A stretch of DNA of 64,000 nt from Vibrio bathopelagicus. GTDB taxonomy: Bacteria; Pseudomonadota; Gammaproteobacteria; Enterobacterales; Vibrionaceae. Location of the stretch: positions 1,240,001 through 1,304,000 of the forward strand of contig NZ_CP062501.1 in assembly GCF_014879975.1 (NCBI RefSeq), written 5' to 3'. The position numbers were made by a program, and so were the translations under genes. The notes under the pieces were generated by a model. The model was given only the letters and a program-made list of their open reading frames with translations. It did no database searches and was not told the DNA's origin. Positions 57,041 to 64,000 of this stretch are shown here, one piece after another (positions within the stretch are counted from its first letter, which is position 1; each line of letters opens with the position of its first letter).

Positions 57041-57955
57041 TTAAATTACCTCAAAATGCTCAATCAAAAACTCTAAAAACAAACGAAGTCGCTTAGGCTG
57101 ATACTTACGGCTAAGGTAAATCACATTCAAATCTGCACCTGCTGAAGAGGTCGATGCGCTAAAGTTTTTCATATAACCATTGAGGAGCGTCACCAAACGC
57201 TGTTGTTTAATGTCTTCTTGCACATCCAGAATTGATTTCAACGCTATACCTGCTCCATCTAACGCCCATTGACGAATCACTTCGCCATCATCAGAAAATC
57301 GCTTTGGCACGACAGTGATGACATTGTGCTGTATTTCATCTTGGAAGTGCCATGTTTTTAGCTCTTCATTACTACGAACCATGGCTAAGCAATCGTGCTG
57401 AGCCAAATCTTGGGGTGAGATGGGTGTGCCTTTCTTCATCAAGTATTGAGGAGAAGCACAAAGTACTCGACGACTGGACGCCAGTTTACGAGAGATAAGA
57501 TTACTATCTGCCAATTCCCCGTATCGGATAACAATATCCAAACCGGTCTCTGCCAAGTTGGATAAGTTGTCATTCAAATACAGATAAGGGATTACATCGG
57601 GATAGAGCTGACTAAACTCCGAAAGTATTGGCGAAATGTATTGCTTACCGATATCGCGAGGAGCGGAGATTTTTAGTGCTCCTCGCACTTCTTTGGTTCT
57701 CGTTTGGAGTAAGTTTTCCGTCTCTTGGACACAGTCGATGATTTCCAGACATGCCTGATGGTACATAGCACCGGAGTCCGTCAATGAAATATGTCTTGTA
57801 CTTCTATGAAGCAATTTTACCCCATAACGATCTTCCAGCAACTGTAACCTACCAGTCACCGTTGCTGGCGATAAGCCTAATTCTCTGCCAGCCGCTGCTA
57901 GCCCTTGGTTCTTCACAATGCTGACAAACAGCGTCATATCTGAAAACTTGTCCAT
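57041..57955 (-). CDS. LysR-family transcriptional regulator
   Basis: 304 residues, full length. The winged helix-turn-helix is at residues 5-60 ('MTLFVSIVKNQGLAAAGREL', 'GLSPATVTGRLQLLEDRYGV', 'LLHRSTRHISLT'), then the effector domain ('GALKISAPRDIGKQYISPIL', 'VIRYGELADSNLISRKLA'). It belongs to the CrgA/AaeR-like group with the 'RSTR..SLT.SG..Y' phrase. It is divergent from the SDR operon and shares the 121-base promoter region, which holds an AGCTTA-N10-TAAGCT palindrome, so it most likely controls SDR-grxB-OYE. Confidence 0.93.
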   Translation of the reverse strand: MDKFSDMTLFVSIVKNQGLAAAGRELGLSPATVTGRLQLLEDRYGVKLLHRSTRHISLTDSGAMYHQACLEIIDCVQETENLLQTRTKEVRGALKISAPRDIGKQYISPILSEFSQLYPDVIPYLYLNDNLSNLAETGLDIVIRYGELADSNLISRKLASSRRVLCASPQYLMKKGTPISPQDLAQHDCLAMVRSNEELKTWHFQDEIQHNVITVVPKRFSDDGEVIRQWALDGAGIALKSILDVQEDIKQQRLVTLLNGYMKNFSASTSSAGADLNVIYLSRKYQPKRLRLFLEFLIEHFEVI

Positions 57956-57967
57956 ACTATCTCCCCA

Positions 57968-57989
57968 AGCTTAGTTATACGAATAAGCT
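57968..57989. promoter_or_regulatory. LysR-type operator between lysR and the SDR operon
   Basis: AGCTTA-N10-TAAGCT, an interrupted palindrome of the T-N11-A class, lies 12 bases before the lysR start codon and about 90 before the SDR gene. The site position suits autorepression and activation of the divergent operon. Confidence 0.6.
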
Positions 57990-58076
57990 AAATAGTCAAT
58001 TCAGATATTACCTAATTATCAAATTTCTTCCAATCAATATACTTACTTCATTAACACAAAAACGAGAGAATAAATC

Positions 58077-58745
58077 ATGAAAAAAGAACAAGTAATTTAT
58101 GTCGTACTTGGCGGTACATCTGGTATTGGTGCAGAACTTAGTAAACAACTTGCAAGCGAAAACGCGGTTGTCCACGTAGCAAGCCGTAAGACAGGCTTAG
58201 ACATCACTGAGGAGCAATTGGTTTACCAATACTTTGAAACCATTGGTGCTTTTGACCATCTGATCGTCACTGCAGGTTCTTATGCTCCAGCAGGCAAAGT
58301 GGTAGACGTGGATATTCCCCAAGCAAAACATGCTTTCGATACCAAATTTTGGGGCGCCATCAACGCGGCGAAACATGGAGCACGCTACATCAAGAAAGGC
58401 GGCTCAATCACACTCACTTCCGGTATGTTATCGCGCAAAGTTGTCGCTAACACCTACGTAAAAACCGCCATCAACGCTGCCATTGAAGCAACTACGAAAG
58501 TACTAGCGAAAGAATTGGCTCCGATTCGAGTGAATGTGGTGAGCCCGGGTTTAACCAAAACCGAGGCATATCAAGGCCTGAGTGAAGACGACAGAAATAC
58601 TATGTACAAACGCACGCAAAATAGCTTGCCAGTGGGCAAAGTTGGCGAAGCCAGTGATGTAGCGAAAGCTTATCGACTTCTGATTGAAAACAGTTACATG
58701 ACTGGCGCTGTGATTGATGTCGATGGTGGTGCACTGCTTGGTTAA
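58077..58745 (+). CDS. short-chain dehydrogenase/reductase
   Basis: 222 residues of the short SDR type. The cofactor motif 'VVLGGTSGIGAEL' (TGxxxGIG type), 'VTAGSYAP' (NNAG position), catalytic Ser in 'TLTSGMLS', Tyr-x3-Lys 'YVKTA' and 'NVVSPGLTKTEAYQ' are present. Lys or Arg specificity is not decided ('ASRKTG' suggests NADPH). It is first gene of an operon with grxB (142 bases on) and the Old Yellow Enzyme. A decayed paralogue lies at 43587-44005. Confidence 0.93.
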   Translation: MKKEQVIYVVLGGTSGIGAELSKQLASENAVVHVASRKTGLDITEEQLVYQYFETIGAFDHLIVTAGSYAPAGKVVDVDIPQAKHAFDTKFWGAINAAKHGARYIKKGGSITLTSGMLSRKVVANTYVKTAINAAIEATTKVLAKELAPIRVNVVSPGLTKTEAYQGLSEDDRNTMYKRTQNSLPVGKVGEASDVAKAYRLLIENSYMTGAVIDVDGGALLG

Positions 58746-58886
58746 CAACAAATAAAAACAAGCTGCCAGAGCAATAAAACAGCATGGCTCCAGCTGCAAC
58801 AACTAATGTCCCCCATACCGGCAGCCCTGATTCAACACATCCAGAACAAAGCGGGGCTACCCAACACTAATCACTAGGAAAACACT

Positions 58887-59516
58887 ATGAAACTCTACAT
58901 TTACGAACATTGCCCATTTAGTGCTCGCGTCCGCTATGTTGCTGGCATGCTGAATATCCAAATCGATGTCATCAATATTGCTTATGACGACGACAAAACC
59001 ATGACAGACCTGATTGGAACCAAACAAGTACCACTTCTTATCAAAGACAACGGTGAAGTGCTTGCAGAAAGCCTAGATATCATCGCTTACTTCCTTGAGT
59101 TGACAAACTCTAGTGAAACAAACCAACCGTCGCAATCAGTGTTAGATTGGCAAAAAATCGCGTTCCTTCCATTGCAAAAAGTGGGTTACCCACGTTGGTC
59201 AAATATGGATTTGCCAGAGTTTACTACTCCGTCTGCGCAGCAAGCTTGGCGCGCGAAAAAGGAAACTGACACACTCAATTTTGATGCACTCCTGCAAGAC
59301 ACACCAAACATTTGCAAAGAGGTAGAATCGCTCATCGAACGTGCGAAAGGCGTGTTGAATTTCGATTCCTACCAGCATGTAACTTTGGTCAACGAAGCAA
59401 TCTTGTTTTCGATTTTGCGAGGGTTCTTCAGTGCAGCGGAAATCCAATGGGACAACACCGTCAAAGATTGGATGGAATCTGTAAGCAACAAAACCCAAGT
59501 ACCACTACTTAAGTAA
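58887..59516 (+). CDS. grxB: glutaredoxin 2 (GrxB) family protein, monothiol
   Basis: 209 residues, the size of Grx2: an N-terminal thioredoxin-like domain ('MKLYIYEHCPFSARVRYVAG', 'TKQVPLLI', 'ESLDIIAYF') and a helical GST-like C-terminal domain. The usual CPYC site is CPFS, so only the nucleophilic Cys remains, which limits it to monothiol (glutathione-mixed-disulfide) chemistry. It is second in the operon, 10 bases before the Old Yellow Enzyme gene with TAAGGA as ribosome site for the latter. Confidence 0.9.
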   Translation: MKLYIYEHCPFSARVRYVAGMLNIQIDVINIAYDDDKTMTDLIGTKQVPLLIKDNGEVLAESLDIIAYFLELTNSSETNQPSQSVLDWQKIAFLPLQKVGYPRWSNMDLPEFTTPSAQQAWRAKKETDTLNFDALLQDTPNICKEVESLIERAKGVLNFDSYQHVTLVNEAILFSILRGFFSAAEIQWDNTVKDWMESVSNKTQVPLLK

Positions 59517-59526
59517 GGAATCGATC

Positions 59527-60618
59527 ATGAGCAAACTGTTTGAACCAACACAGCTAAAACAACTGTCGCTACAAAACCGTGTAGTGATGGCACCAATGAC
59601 CCGTGCGCGCACCAGCCAACCGGGTAATGTTCCAAACCAACTGATGGCGACTTACTACAAACAGCGTGCAACCGCGGGCTTAATCATCTCTGAAGCCACC
59701 CAGATTTCAGACGATTCGCAGGGTTACTCGTTCACACCAGGCGTCTACACCGATAAACAAGTGACAGGCTGGAAAGCCGTCACTCAAGCAGCAAAAGAGC
59801 AAGGCACAGCCATGTTTTGTCAGTTATGGCATGTTGGTCGTGTATCACACCCGACATTCCAAAAAGGCGAACAACCTATTGCCCCATCAGCACTAAAACC
59901 AGTAGAAACCCAAGTATGGATTGCCGACGAACAAGGCAACGGCAACATGGTCGATTGTGTAGAGCCACGAGCTATGACTCAAGCCGATATTGACCGTGTT
60001 GTGAGTGATTTTGCCCATGCCGCTAAACGTGCGATTGAAGCTGGCTTCGATGGCGTCGAAATTCACGGCGGTAATGGTTATCTGATTGACCAGTTCCTAC
60101 GTACCAATTCAAACCACAGAACCGATAACTACGGCGGTACTCGCGAAAACCGACTTCGCTTTTTATTAGAAGTCGTCGATGCGGTGAGTAAAGCCATTGG
60201 TGCCAACAAAGTGGGAGTACGACTCGCACCTTTCATCACTTTCAAGGACATGAACTGTCCAGACATTGTGCCAACCATCATCGAAGCATCAAAACAACTT
60301 CAAGCTCGTGACATCGCGTACTTGCACCTGTCTGAAGCGGATTGGGACGATGCACCAGTGATTCCAGAAAGTTTCCGTATCGAACTGCGCGAATGCTTCA
60401 CCAACACGATTATCGTCGCTGGCTGTTACACCCAAGACCGCGCTGATGAGGTACTTGAGAAAGGTTATGCGGATTTAGTAGCGTTTGGACGCCCATTCGT
60501 TTCTAACCCAGATTTAGTAGCGCGCTTAAAGCATCAACAACCTCTGGCTGAACTGGATGGCTCAACACTATTTGGTGGCAATCAACGTGGGTATACCGAT
60601 TATTCCGTACATAATTGA
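59527..60618 (+). CDS. nemA: Old Yellow Enzyme family alkene reductase (NemA-like)
   Basis: 363 residues. FMN-binding and catalytic phrases of Old Yellow Enzymes are present: 'NRVVMAPMTRARTSQPGNVP', 'FCQLWHVGRVSHP', 'AGFDGVEIHGGNGYLIDQFL', 'DNYGGTRENRLRFLLEVVDA', 'VAFGRPFVSNPDLVARL'. The HGANGYL segment reads HGGNGYL here. These enzymes reduce activated C=C bonds, nitro compounds and quinones with NAD(P)H. Together with an SDR and a glutaredoxin under a LysR regulator it looks like an electrophile-detoxifying operon. Confidence 0.93.
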   Translation: MSKLFEPTQLKQLSLQNRVVMAPMTRARTSQPGNVPNQLMATYYKQRATAGLIISEATQISDDSQGYSFTPGVYTDKQVTGWKAVTQAAKEQGTAMFCQLWHVGRVSHPTFQKGEQPIAPSALKPVETQVWIADEQGNGNMVDCVEPRAMTQADIDRVVSDFAHAAKRAIEAGFDGVEIHGGNGYLIDQFLRTNSNHRTDNYGGTRENRLRFLLEVVDAVSKAIGANKVGVRLAPFITFKDMNCPDIVPTIIEASKQLQARDIAYLHLSEADWDDAPVIPESFRIELRECFTNTIIVAGCYTQDRADEVLEKGYADLVAFGRPFVSNPDLVARLKHQQPLAELDGSTLFGGNQRGYTDYSVHN

Positions 60619-60736
60619 CACTCTAGCAAACAATTAAGCTAGTAATGGAGTGCAGTATTTCCATCATGCCTCCTTGCTCAATCTTAAATCAGTATCAACA
60701 AATAGTTGTCAGGCTTGCAAGCTCTAATTTTTTGAA

Positions 60737-60770
60737 AGATCGATTGCATTGGAAACAGTGCAATCAATCT
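60737..60770. terminator. imperfect hairpin after the redox operon
   Basis: AGAT-C-GATTGCA, 10-nt loop, TGCAATC-A-ATCT. An 11-bp stem with one mismatch between convergent genes. There is no T tract, so termination is uncertain. Confidence 0.35.
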
Positions 60771-60793
60771 GCCATTAATCAATGCAGTTGTTA

Positions 60794-61036
60794 TTAAAAA
60801 TAAACATTTGGATTGGTAAACTCGTAGCTCGGGTCATTGAAGCGGATGGTAAACCGATAACCAACGACTACAGCATCTGGCGATGCGACCAATTGCTCAT
60901 AATGGCGTTTTAATGCTGTAAGCGAGTCTTGAATTAACGGCCCCCACTCCTGGTTCACCTGCACTTTTTCAAACTCATTGTGATGGTGCAACGCCGTTTC
61001 CCCTAGGATGAAATCCACTCGTTCTTGATTAATCAT
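60794..61036 (-). CDS. small island protein, hypothetical
   Basis: 80 residues, acidic, no signal or membrane segment ('FILGETALHHHNEFEKVQVN', 'VVVGYRFTIRFNDPSYEF'). Its start overlaps the AlpA gene end by 8 bases, so the two are co-translated. The family is unknown; small proteins of this kind often follow alpA in integrative islands. Confidence 0.55.
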   Translation of the reverse strand: MINQERVDFILGETALHHHNEFEKVQVNQEWGPLIQDSLTALKRHYEQLVASPDAVVVGYRFTIRFNDPSYEFTNPNVYF

Positions 61037-61232
61037 GAGCGCCTCCAGCTAAAACAGTATCAATCCATTGACAGACCGCACTTTCTTCCCATGCCACAGC
61101 TCGCTTTCCAATACTGACGCTTTTAGGAAACTCATCAGCCTCCATCATTCTATAAATCGCCGAGCGTGATAATGAAGTTACGTTGATAACTTCGTTCAAT
61201 CGAATCAATCTTTTTGTGTTCATGGTATTCAC
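61029..61232 (-). CDS. AlpA-family DNA-binding regulator (1)
   Basis: 67 residues. The MerR/AlpA-type winged helix 'LIRLNEVINVTSLSRSAIYR', 'MMEADEFPKSVSIGKRAVAW' and 'WIDTVLAG' is complete. AlpA proteins activate excision or integrase genes in P4/CP4-57-type islands. It is divergent from radC. The 'SLSRSAIYRMM' recognition helix differs from the two AlpA copies further right. Confidence 0.9.
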   Translation of the reverse strand: MNTMNTKRLIRLNEVINVTSLSRSAIYRMMEADEFPKSVSIGKRAVAWEESAVCQWIDTVLAGGAHD

Positions 61233-61384
61233 CTCTTGTTTTCATTCATAAAAGAAGTGAGTCATGTATTTTTTCTCAGGATGGCTGAAACCATTCCAGG
61301 AGGTTCAGTTCTATTCGATTCAAAATAATCTCAAACACATATTACCTAGGTGAACGAGTGCATTGATTCGATAGGAGAATTGAA

Positions 61385-61858
61385 ATGAATGACCAATCCA
61401 CCAACTACCCAAAAACCAAATCGTTGCCGGAGCACCAAGTGCTAGAACAGGCGGCGCAGATAATAGCTAACCGACATTTAAGAGGAAATGTGTTTACAAG
61501 CCCTAACGCCACAAAAGAGTTTTTGACTTACAAACTGGGGCAGTACGAACGTGAAGTTTTCGCCGTGCTTTTACTGGACAACCAACATCGATTGATTGAA
61601 TACAACGAGTTGTTCTATGGAACGATTGATGCGGCTACGGTTTATCCAAGAGAAGTCGTTAAGCTTGCGTTAGAGAGAAACGCCGCTGCTATGATTTTTG
61701 CTCATAACCATCCATCAGGAGAGGCTGAGCCCTCACAAGCAGATAGACGCATCACTTCACGGCTGAGTGATGCTTTAGCTTTAATCGATATTCGCGTGCT
61801 TGACCATTTTGTGATTGGAGAAACGCCCGTTTCATTTGCAGAAAGGGGGCTAATATGA
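61385..61858 (+). CDS. RadC-family JAB/MPN domain protein
   Basis: 157 residues with the JAMM metal site '[20 protein letters not shown]' and '[15 protein letters not shown]'. It lacks the N-terminal helix-hairpin-helix of chromosomal RadC and matches the short RadC form carried by islands and plasmids. Function is unproven despite the DNA-repair name. Good ribosome site AGGAG. It overlaps the DUF2787 gene by 4 bases (ATGA). Confidence 0.92.
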   Translation: MNDQSTNYPKTKSLPEHQVLEQAAQIIANRHLRGNVFTSPNATKEFLTYKLGQYEREVFAVLLLDNQHRLIEYNELFYGTIDAATVYPREVVKLALERNAAAMIFAHNHPSGEAEPSQADRRITSRLSDALALIDIRVLDHFVIGETPVSFAERGLI

Positions 61859-62301
61859 GCTTACCAATTCTGCATAACGACATATTACCTTTGTCGAGTG
61901 AGCTGAAAGTACGACTTTGCGCCTCTCTTGAATTGTGTGTTATTCCCAAAGAAGCAAAGCGTGTTGCCCTAAACTTTAGAGATACTCAGTACTACCAAAC
62001 CGGCAATGGACCTCACCCTATCGAGGTTCATCTCGCAAGAGAGACCAGTGAGAGCCCTTGGCACATCGCGGTCATGGCCAGCTTTGCCTACCCAGAGAAA
62101 CAGAGCACACAAATGGAGGTTCAGCTCTACTTCAACTTTCGTCATGGCTGGTTTTATCAACCAGACATTGAGCGCTGCGACCTCGATCAACCACAAGTCA
62201 TTGAGCTCTTTCAGTCTTGGGACAAAGCCTTTGTGAAGCTACTGAATAACAAAGGCTTCAACCAACTCACTCTCACCGTTCTTAAAACGCTTTTACCTTA
62301 A
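61855..62301 (+). CDS. DUF2787 protein
   Basis: 148 residues matching DUF2787, with '[20 protein letters not shown]' and 'IEVHLARE', then '[20 protein letters not shown]' and '[14 protein letters not shown]'. The family is found mainly in Vibrio and Shewanella mobile elements; its function is unknown. It is coupled to radC by overlapping codons. The next frame is a second member of the same family. Confidence 0.87.
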   Translation: MSLPILHNDILPLSSELKVRLCASLELCVIPKEAKRVALNFRDTQYYQTGNGPHPIEVHLARETSESPWHIAVMASFAYPEKQSTQMEVQLYFNFRHGWFYQPDIERCDLDQPQVIELFQSWDKAFVKLLNNKGFNQLTLTVLKTLLP

Positions 62302-62351
62302 CCATCCCTTCCTAAAAAATTACCGCTTCCAAACGGCGATAAGGAGCCCTT

Positions 62352-62798
62352 ATACCTGTAAAAACAACCACAAAAACCCAGCTGACCTTTGCTAGTACTA
62401 CCCTAAGAGTCTCAGATAAGTTTCTCGCGGCGCTCAACACAGCAGTCTCAAACAAGGATATATCTCAGGCGAGAACGGTCACTATCAACTTTAGGGACAG
62501 CAGTTACTGCGCTGATTCCGGCGGATTTCATCCTGTTGAAATTTGCTTTACCAAAGAACACGGTAATCATTGCCATCTTCTTTACATGACAGATTTCAGT
62601 TTCTCCGGAGGTCACTACCCCGAGCTTGCTCGCGACTTAGATTTTGATATCGGTAACAATGCGTTCTTTGCGCGTTACTCAGGTTGGTAATGCCTTGATA
62701 GTCGCGATGTCCGTGCGATGTATAAGCTCTGGGAAGGAAACTTCCTTGCTTATCTAGAAATGGGGAGCTTTGATGAGATAAAGGTTGAATGCTTCTAA
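62352..62798 (+). pseudogene. second DUF2787 gene, start codon lost and interrupted by a stop
   Basis: An open frame of exactly the same length as the DUF2787 gene before it (447 bases) reads 'TVTINFRDSSYCADSGGFHP', 'VEICFTKEHGNHCHLLYMTD', then TAA at 62688 in 'RYSGW*CLDSRDVRAM', then 'YKLWEGNFLAYLEMGSFDEI'. The ribosome site TAAGGAG is correctly spaced to ATA at 62352, where ATG would be expected. Two separate point mutations therefore silence it. It ends just before a strong terminator. Confidence 0.75.
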
Positions 62799-62803
62799 TC
62801 GGC

Positions 62804-62838
62804 AAAACTAAGGCTTGGGTTTTCCAAGCCTTAGTTTT
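62804..62838. terminator. strong bidirectional terminator
   Basis: AAAACTAAGGCTTGG-GTTTT-CCAAGCCTTAGTTTT is a perfect 15-bp stem with a 5-nt loop and T tracts both ways. It separates the radC-DUF2787 operon from the convergent AlpA pair. Confidence 0.95.
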
Positions 62839-63048
62839 TTAACGTGTTCGTTCACAAATTTTTTGGTTCATCCAGAGTTCAATCTCATACAAACGCCATA
62901 CTACCGATTTGGCTCCTACTCGAATTGAACCTGGAAATTCATCTTGCTCCATAAGGGCGTAGATACTGGTTCGCCCTAACCCCACAAGATCCATCACCTC
63001 ACGAACATTGAGCCACTCATCTTTGCTGTCTCCCATGAACCACCTCAA
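62839..63048 (-). CDS. AlpA-family DNA-binding regulator (2)
   Basis: 69 residues, with 'WLNVREVMDLVGLGRTSIYA', 'LMEQDEFPGSIRVGAKSVVW' and 'RLYEIELWMNQ' giving the AlpA-type helix-turn-helix and wing. Its start overlaps the stop of the third AlpA gene by 4 bases, so the two are translated together. It ends at the two-way terminator. Confidence 0.9.
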   Translation of the reverse strand: MRWFMGDSKDEWLNVREVMDLVGLGRTSIYALMEQDEFPGSIRVGAKSVVWRLYEIELWMNQKICERTR

Positions 63049-63254
63049 TCAATATCGTAACCATAGAGAGCATTTTCATCCCGCCGCCCGAGTACATCAC
63101 ACATCCAACCTTTGACCTCACTTTCAAGCCACGCTGTTGCACGACAGCCTAAGGAAACACTTCGTGGGAATCGTTCTTCCTTGATATATCGATTGATAGA
63201 AGAGCGACTCAAACTCGTCATCTCCATCACTTGCTTCATTCGAATAAAACGCAT
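63045..63254 (-). CDS. AlpA-family DNA-binding regulator (3)
   Basis: 69 residues, with 'IRMKQVMEMTSLSRSSINRY', 'IKEERFPRSVSLGCRATAWL' and 'ESEVKGWMCDVLGR'. It is an AlpA-type regulator first in a two-gene operon with (2) and divergent from the helicase gene. Two AlpA proteins of one operon might act as a pair; that is an inference. Confidence 0.9.
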   Translation of the reverse strand: MRFIRMKQVMEMTSLSRSSINRYIKEERFPRSVSLGCRATAWLESEVKGWMCDVLGRRDENALYGYDID

Positions 63255-63381
63255 ATTGCTTCCTTATTAAATTTAACAAGCTTTAGGTGTCAAGCCATTA
63301 AGGTAAATGTACCAGCAGTGTCCAAGAGATTTTTTACACACCCATCTCATTTTCTGATACGAACCTTTCAGGAAACGAACC

Positions 63382-64000
63382 ATGAGTCTTTTACCTTATT
63401 TTGAAAATACAACGCTGACACCAAGCCAAGAAGAGCTCGTTTTAGAACTCGATTTATTTTTAAACGATGATTGCCATTCGACATTTTTACTCAAAGGCTT
63501 TGCTGGGACAGGGAAAACCTTCATTACGCAAGGTTTAACGCGATACCTTACAGCGAATGAGCGAAAATTTACTTTAATGGCCCCAACAGGCAAAGCTGCC
63601 AAAGTCATTTCGAACAAAACCCAAATAGAAGCCATGACCGTTCATCGAGTGGTCTACAAATACTTCGATATCGATAAAGAGTTAAAGTCAGATTCAGACC
63701 CTATTGATATCGCAACGCTTAAGTCATGCCTTTCAGACAACCCAGATGCTCATAATGCGGTATATATAATTGACGAAGCTTCCATGCTGTCAGACCAATT
63801 CAGTCAATCTGAAATTGGGAAGTTTGGTTCGGGGTATCTTCTCCAGGATTTACTTGAATACATCAATTTAGACGACTGGCCACAACGTAAAATCATTTTC
63901 ATCGGGGATAACGCTCAGTTACCTCCGGTGCGATGCGTCGGCTCCCCCGCCCTAAACTCAGACGGTCTAGAAAGTTTCTACAACTTAAACTGCACAGAAA
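63382..64000 (+). CDS. RecD/Pif1-like superfamily 1 helicase (partial)
   Basis: The start at ATG 63382 is preceded by CAGGAAAC. The frame is open to the window end (206 codons). Motif Q region 'LTPSQEELVLELDLFLND', Walker A 'GFAGTGKT', motif Ia 'LMAPTGKAAKVI', Walker B 'VYIIDEASML' and motif III 'IIFIGDNAQLPPV' are those of RecD2/Pif1-type ATP-dependent 5'-3' DNA helicases. Genes of this type are common cargo of integrative islands with AlpA and RadC. Confidence 0.9.
   Translation, partial: MSLLPYFENTTLTPSQEELVLELDLFLNDDCHSTFLLKGFAGTGKTFITQGLTRYLTANERKFTLMAPTGKAAKVISNKTQIEAMTVHRVVYKYFDIDKELKSDSDPIDIATLKSCLSDNPDAHNAVYIIDEASMLSDQFSQSEIGKFGSGYLLQDLLEYINLDDWPQRKIIFIGDNAQLPPVRCVGSPALNSDGLESFYNLNCTE

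Noticed and set aside
60737..60770. Firm Rho-independent terminator after the Old Yellow Enzyme gene
   Set aside because: The stem has a mismatch and a 10-nt loop and lacks a T tract, so it is listed only with low confidence.

Overview
The window looks like a Vibrio chromosome, probably near the Splendidus clade. Hcp, VgrG, ClpV and VasH are of Vibrio type VI secretion (T6SS) type, composition is moderately AT-rich, and the mobile elements (IS5-like, group II intron, AlpA/RadC/DUF2787 island) are ones usual in Vibrionaceae. The genus is an inference from protein resemblance; no rRNA or tRNA gene was seen.

Layout. (1) 1-9185: T6SS genes. A minus-strand hcp-vgrG-DUF6484-(TIGR02270-like) set is divergent from clpV(tssH)-vasH. 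A sigma-54-type promoter lies in front of hcp, and VasH is the matching activator class. clpV carries a one-base deletion near its start codon. (2) 9271-16979: a minus-strand three-gene cassette with a T6SS-like N-terminal-type protein, a propeller lipoprotein, and a 1586-residue protein with an OmpA-like domain. It is a candidate effector/immunity locus. (3) 17329-32981: a candidate small RNA, then a 5049-residue lipoprotein adhesin with twelve 576-bp tandem repeats. (4) 33240-34199: an M23 endopeptidase. (5) 34654-about 57000: a decayed mobile region that begins with a P4-type integrase. It holds a broken DNA-phosphorothioation-associated methyltransferase, an IS21 fragment, a truncated LysR gene and an intact HupE/DsbA-like/DUF3500/DoxX group. 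It also has a metabolic module (VOC, aldehyde dehydrogenase, acetolactate-synthase-like enzyme, betaine-type binding protein) flanked by IS5-like remnants, a block of three pseudogenes (TetR, MFS, RidA), and a truncated group II intron joined to an IS3-type remnant. (6) 57041-60618: an intact LysR / SDR-GrxB-Old Yellow Enzyme redox operon. (7) 60794-64000: the edge of another island with three AlpA-type regulators, RadC, a DUF2787 pair (one dead) and a RecD/Pif1-like helicase cut by the window end.

How the parts fit. Hcp and VgrG form the injected tube and spike, ClpV recycles the sheath, and VasH with sigma-54 would drive hcp. The cassette at 9-17 kb could supply cargo. In the decayed region the same 16-bp palindrome lies before the VOC-led operon and before the RidA pseudogene 9 kb away. 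This suggests one regulon, probably under the now broken TetR, that was split and partly lost.
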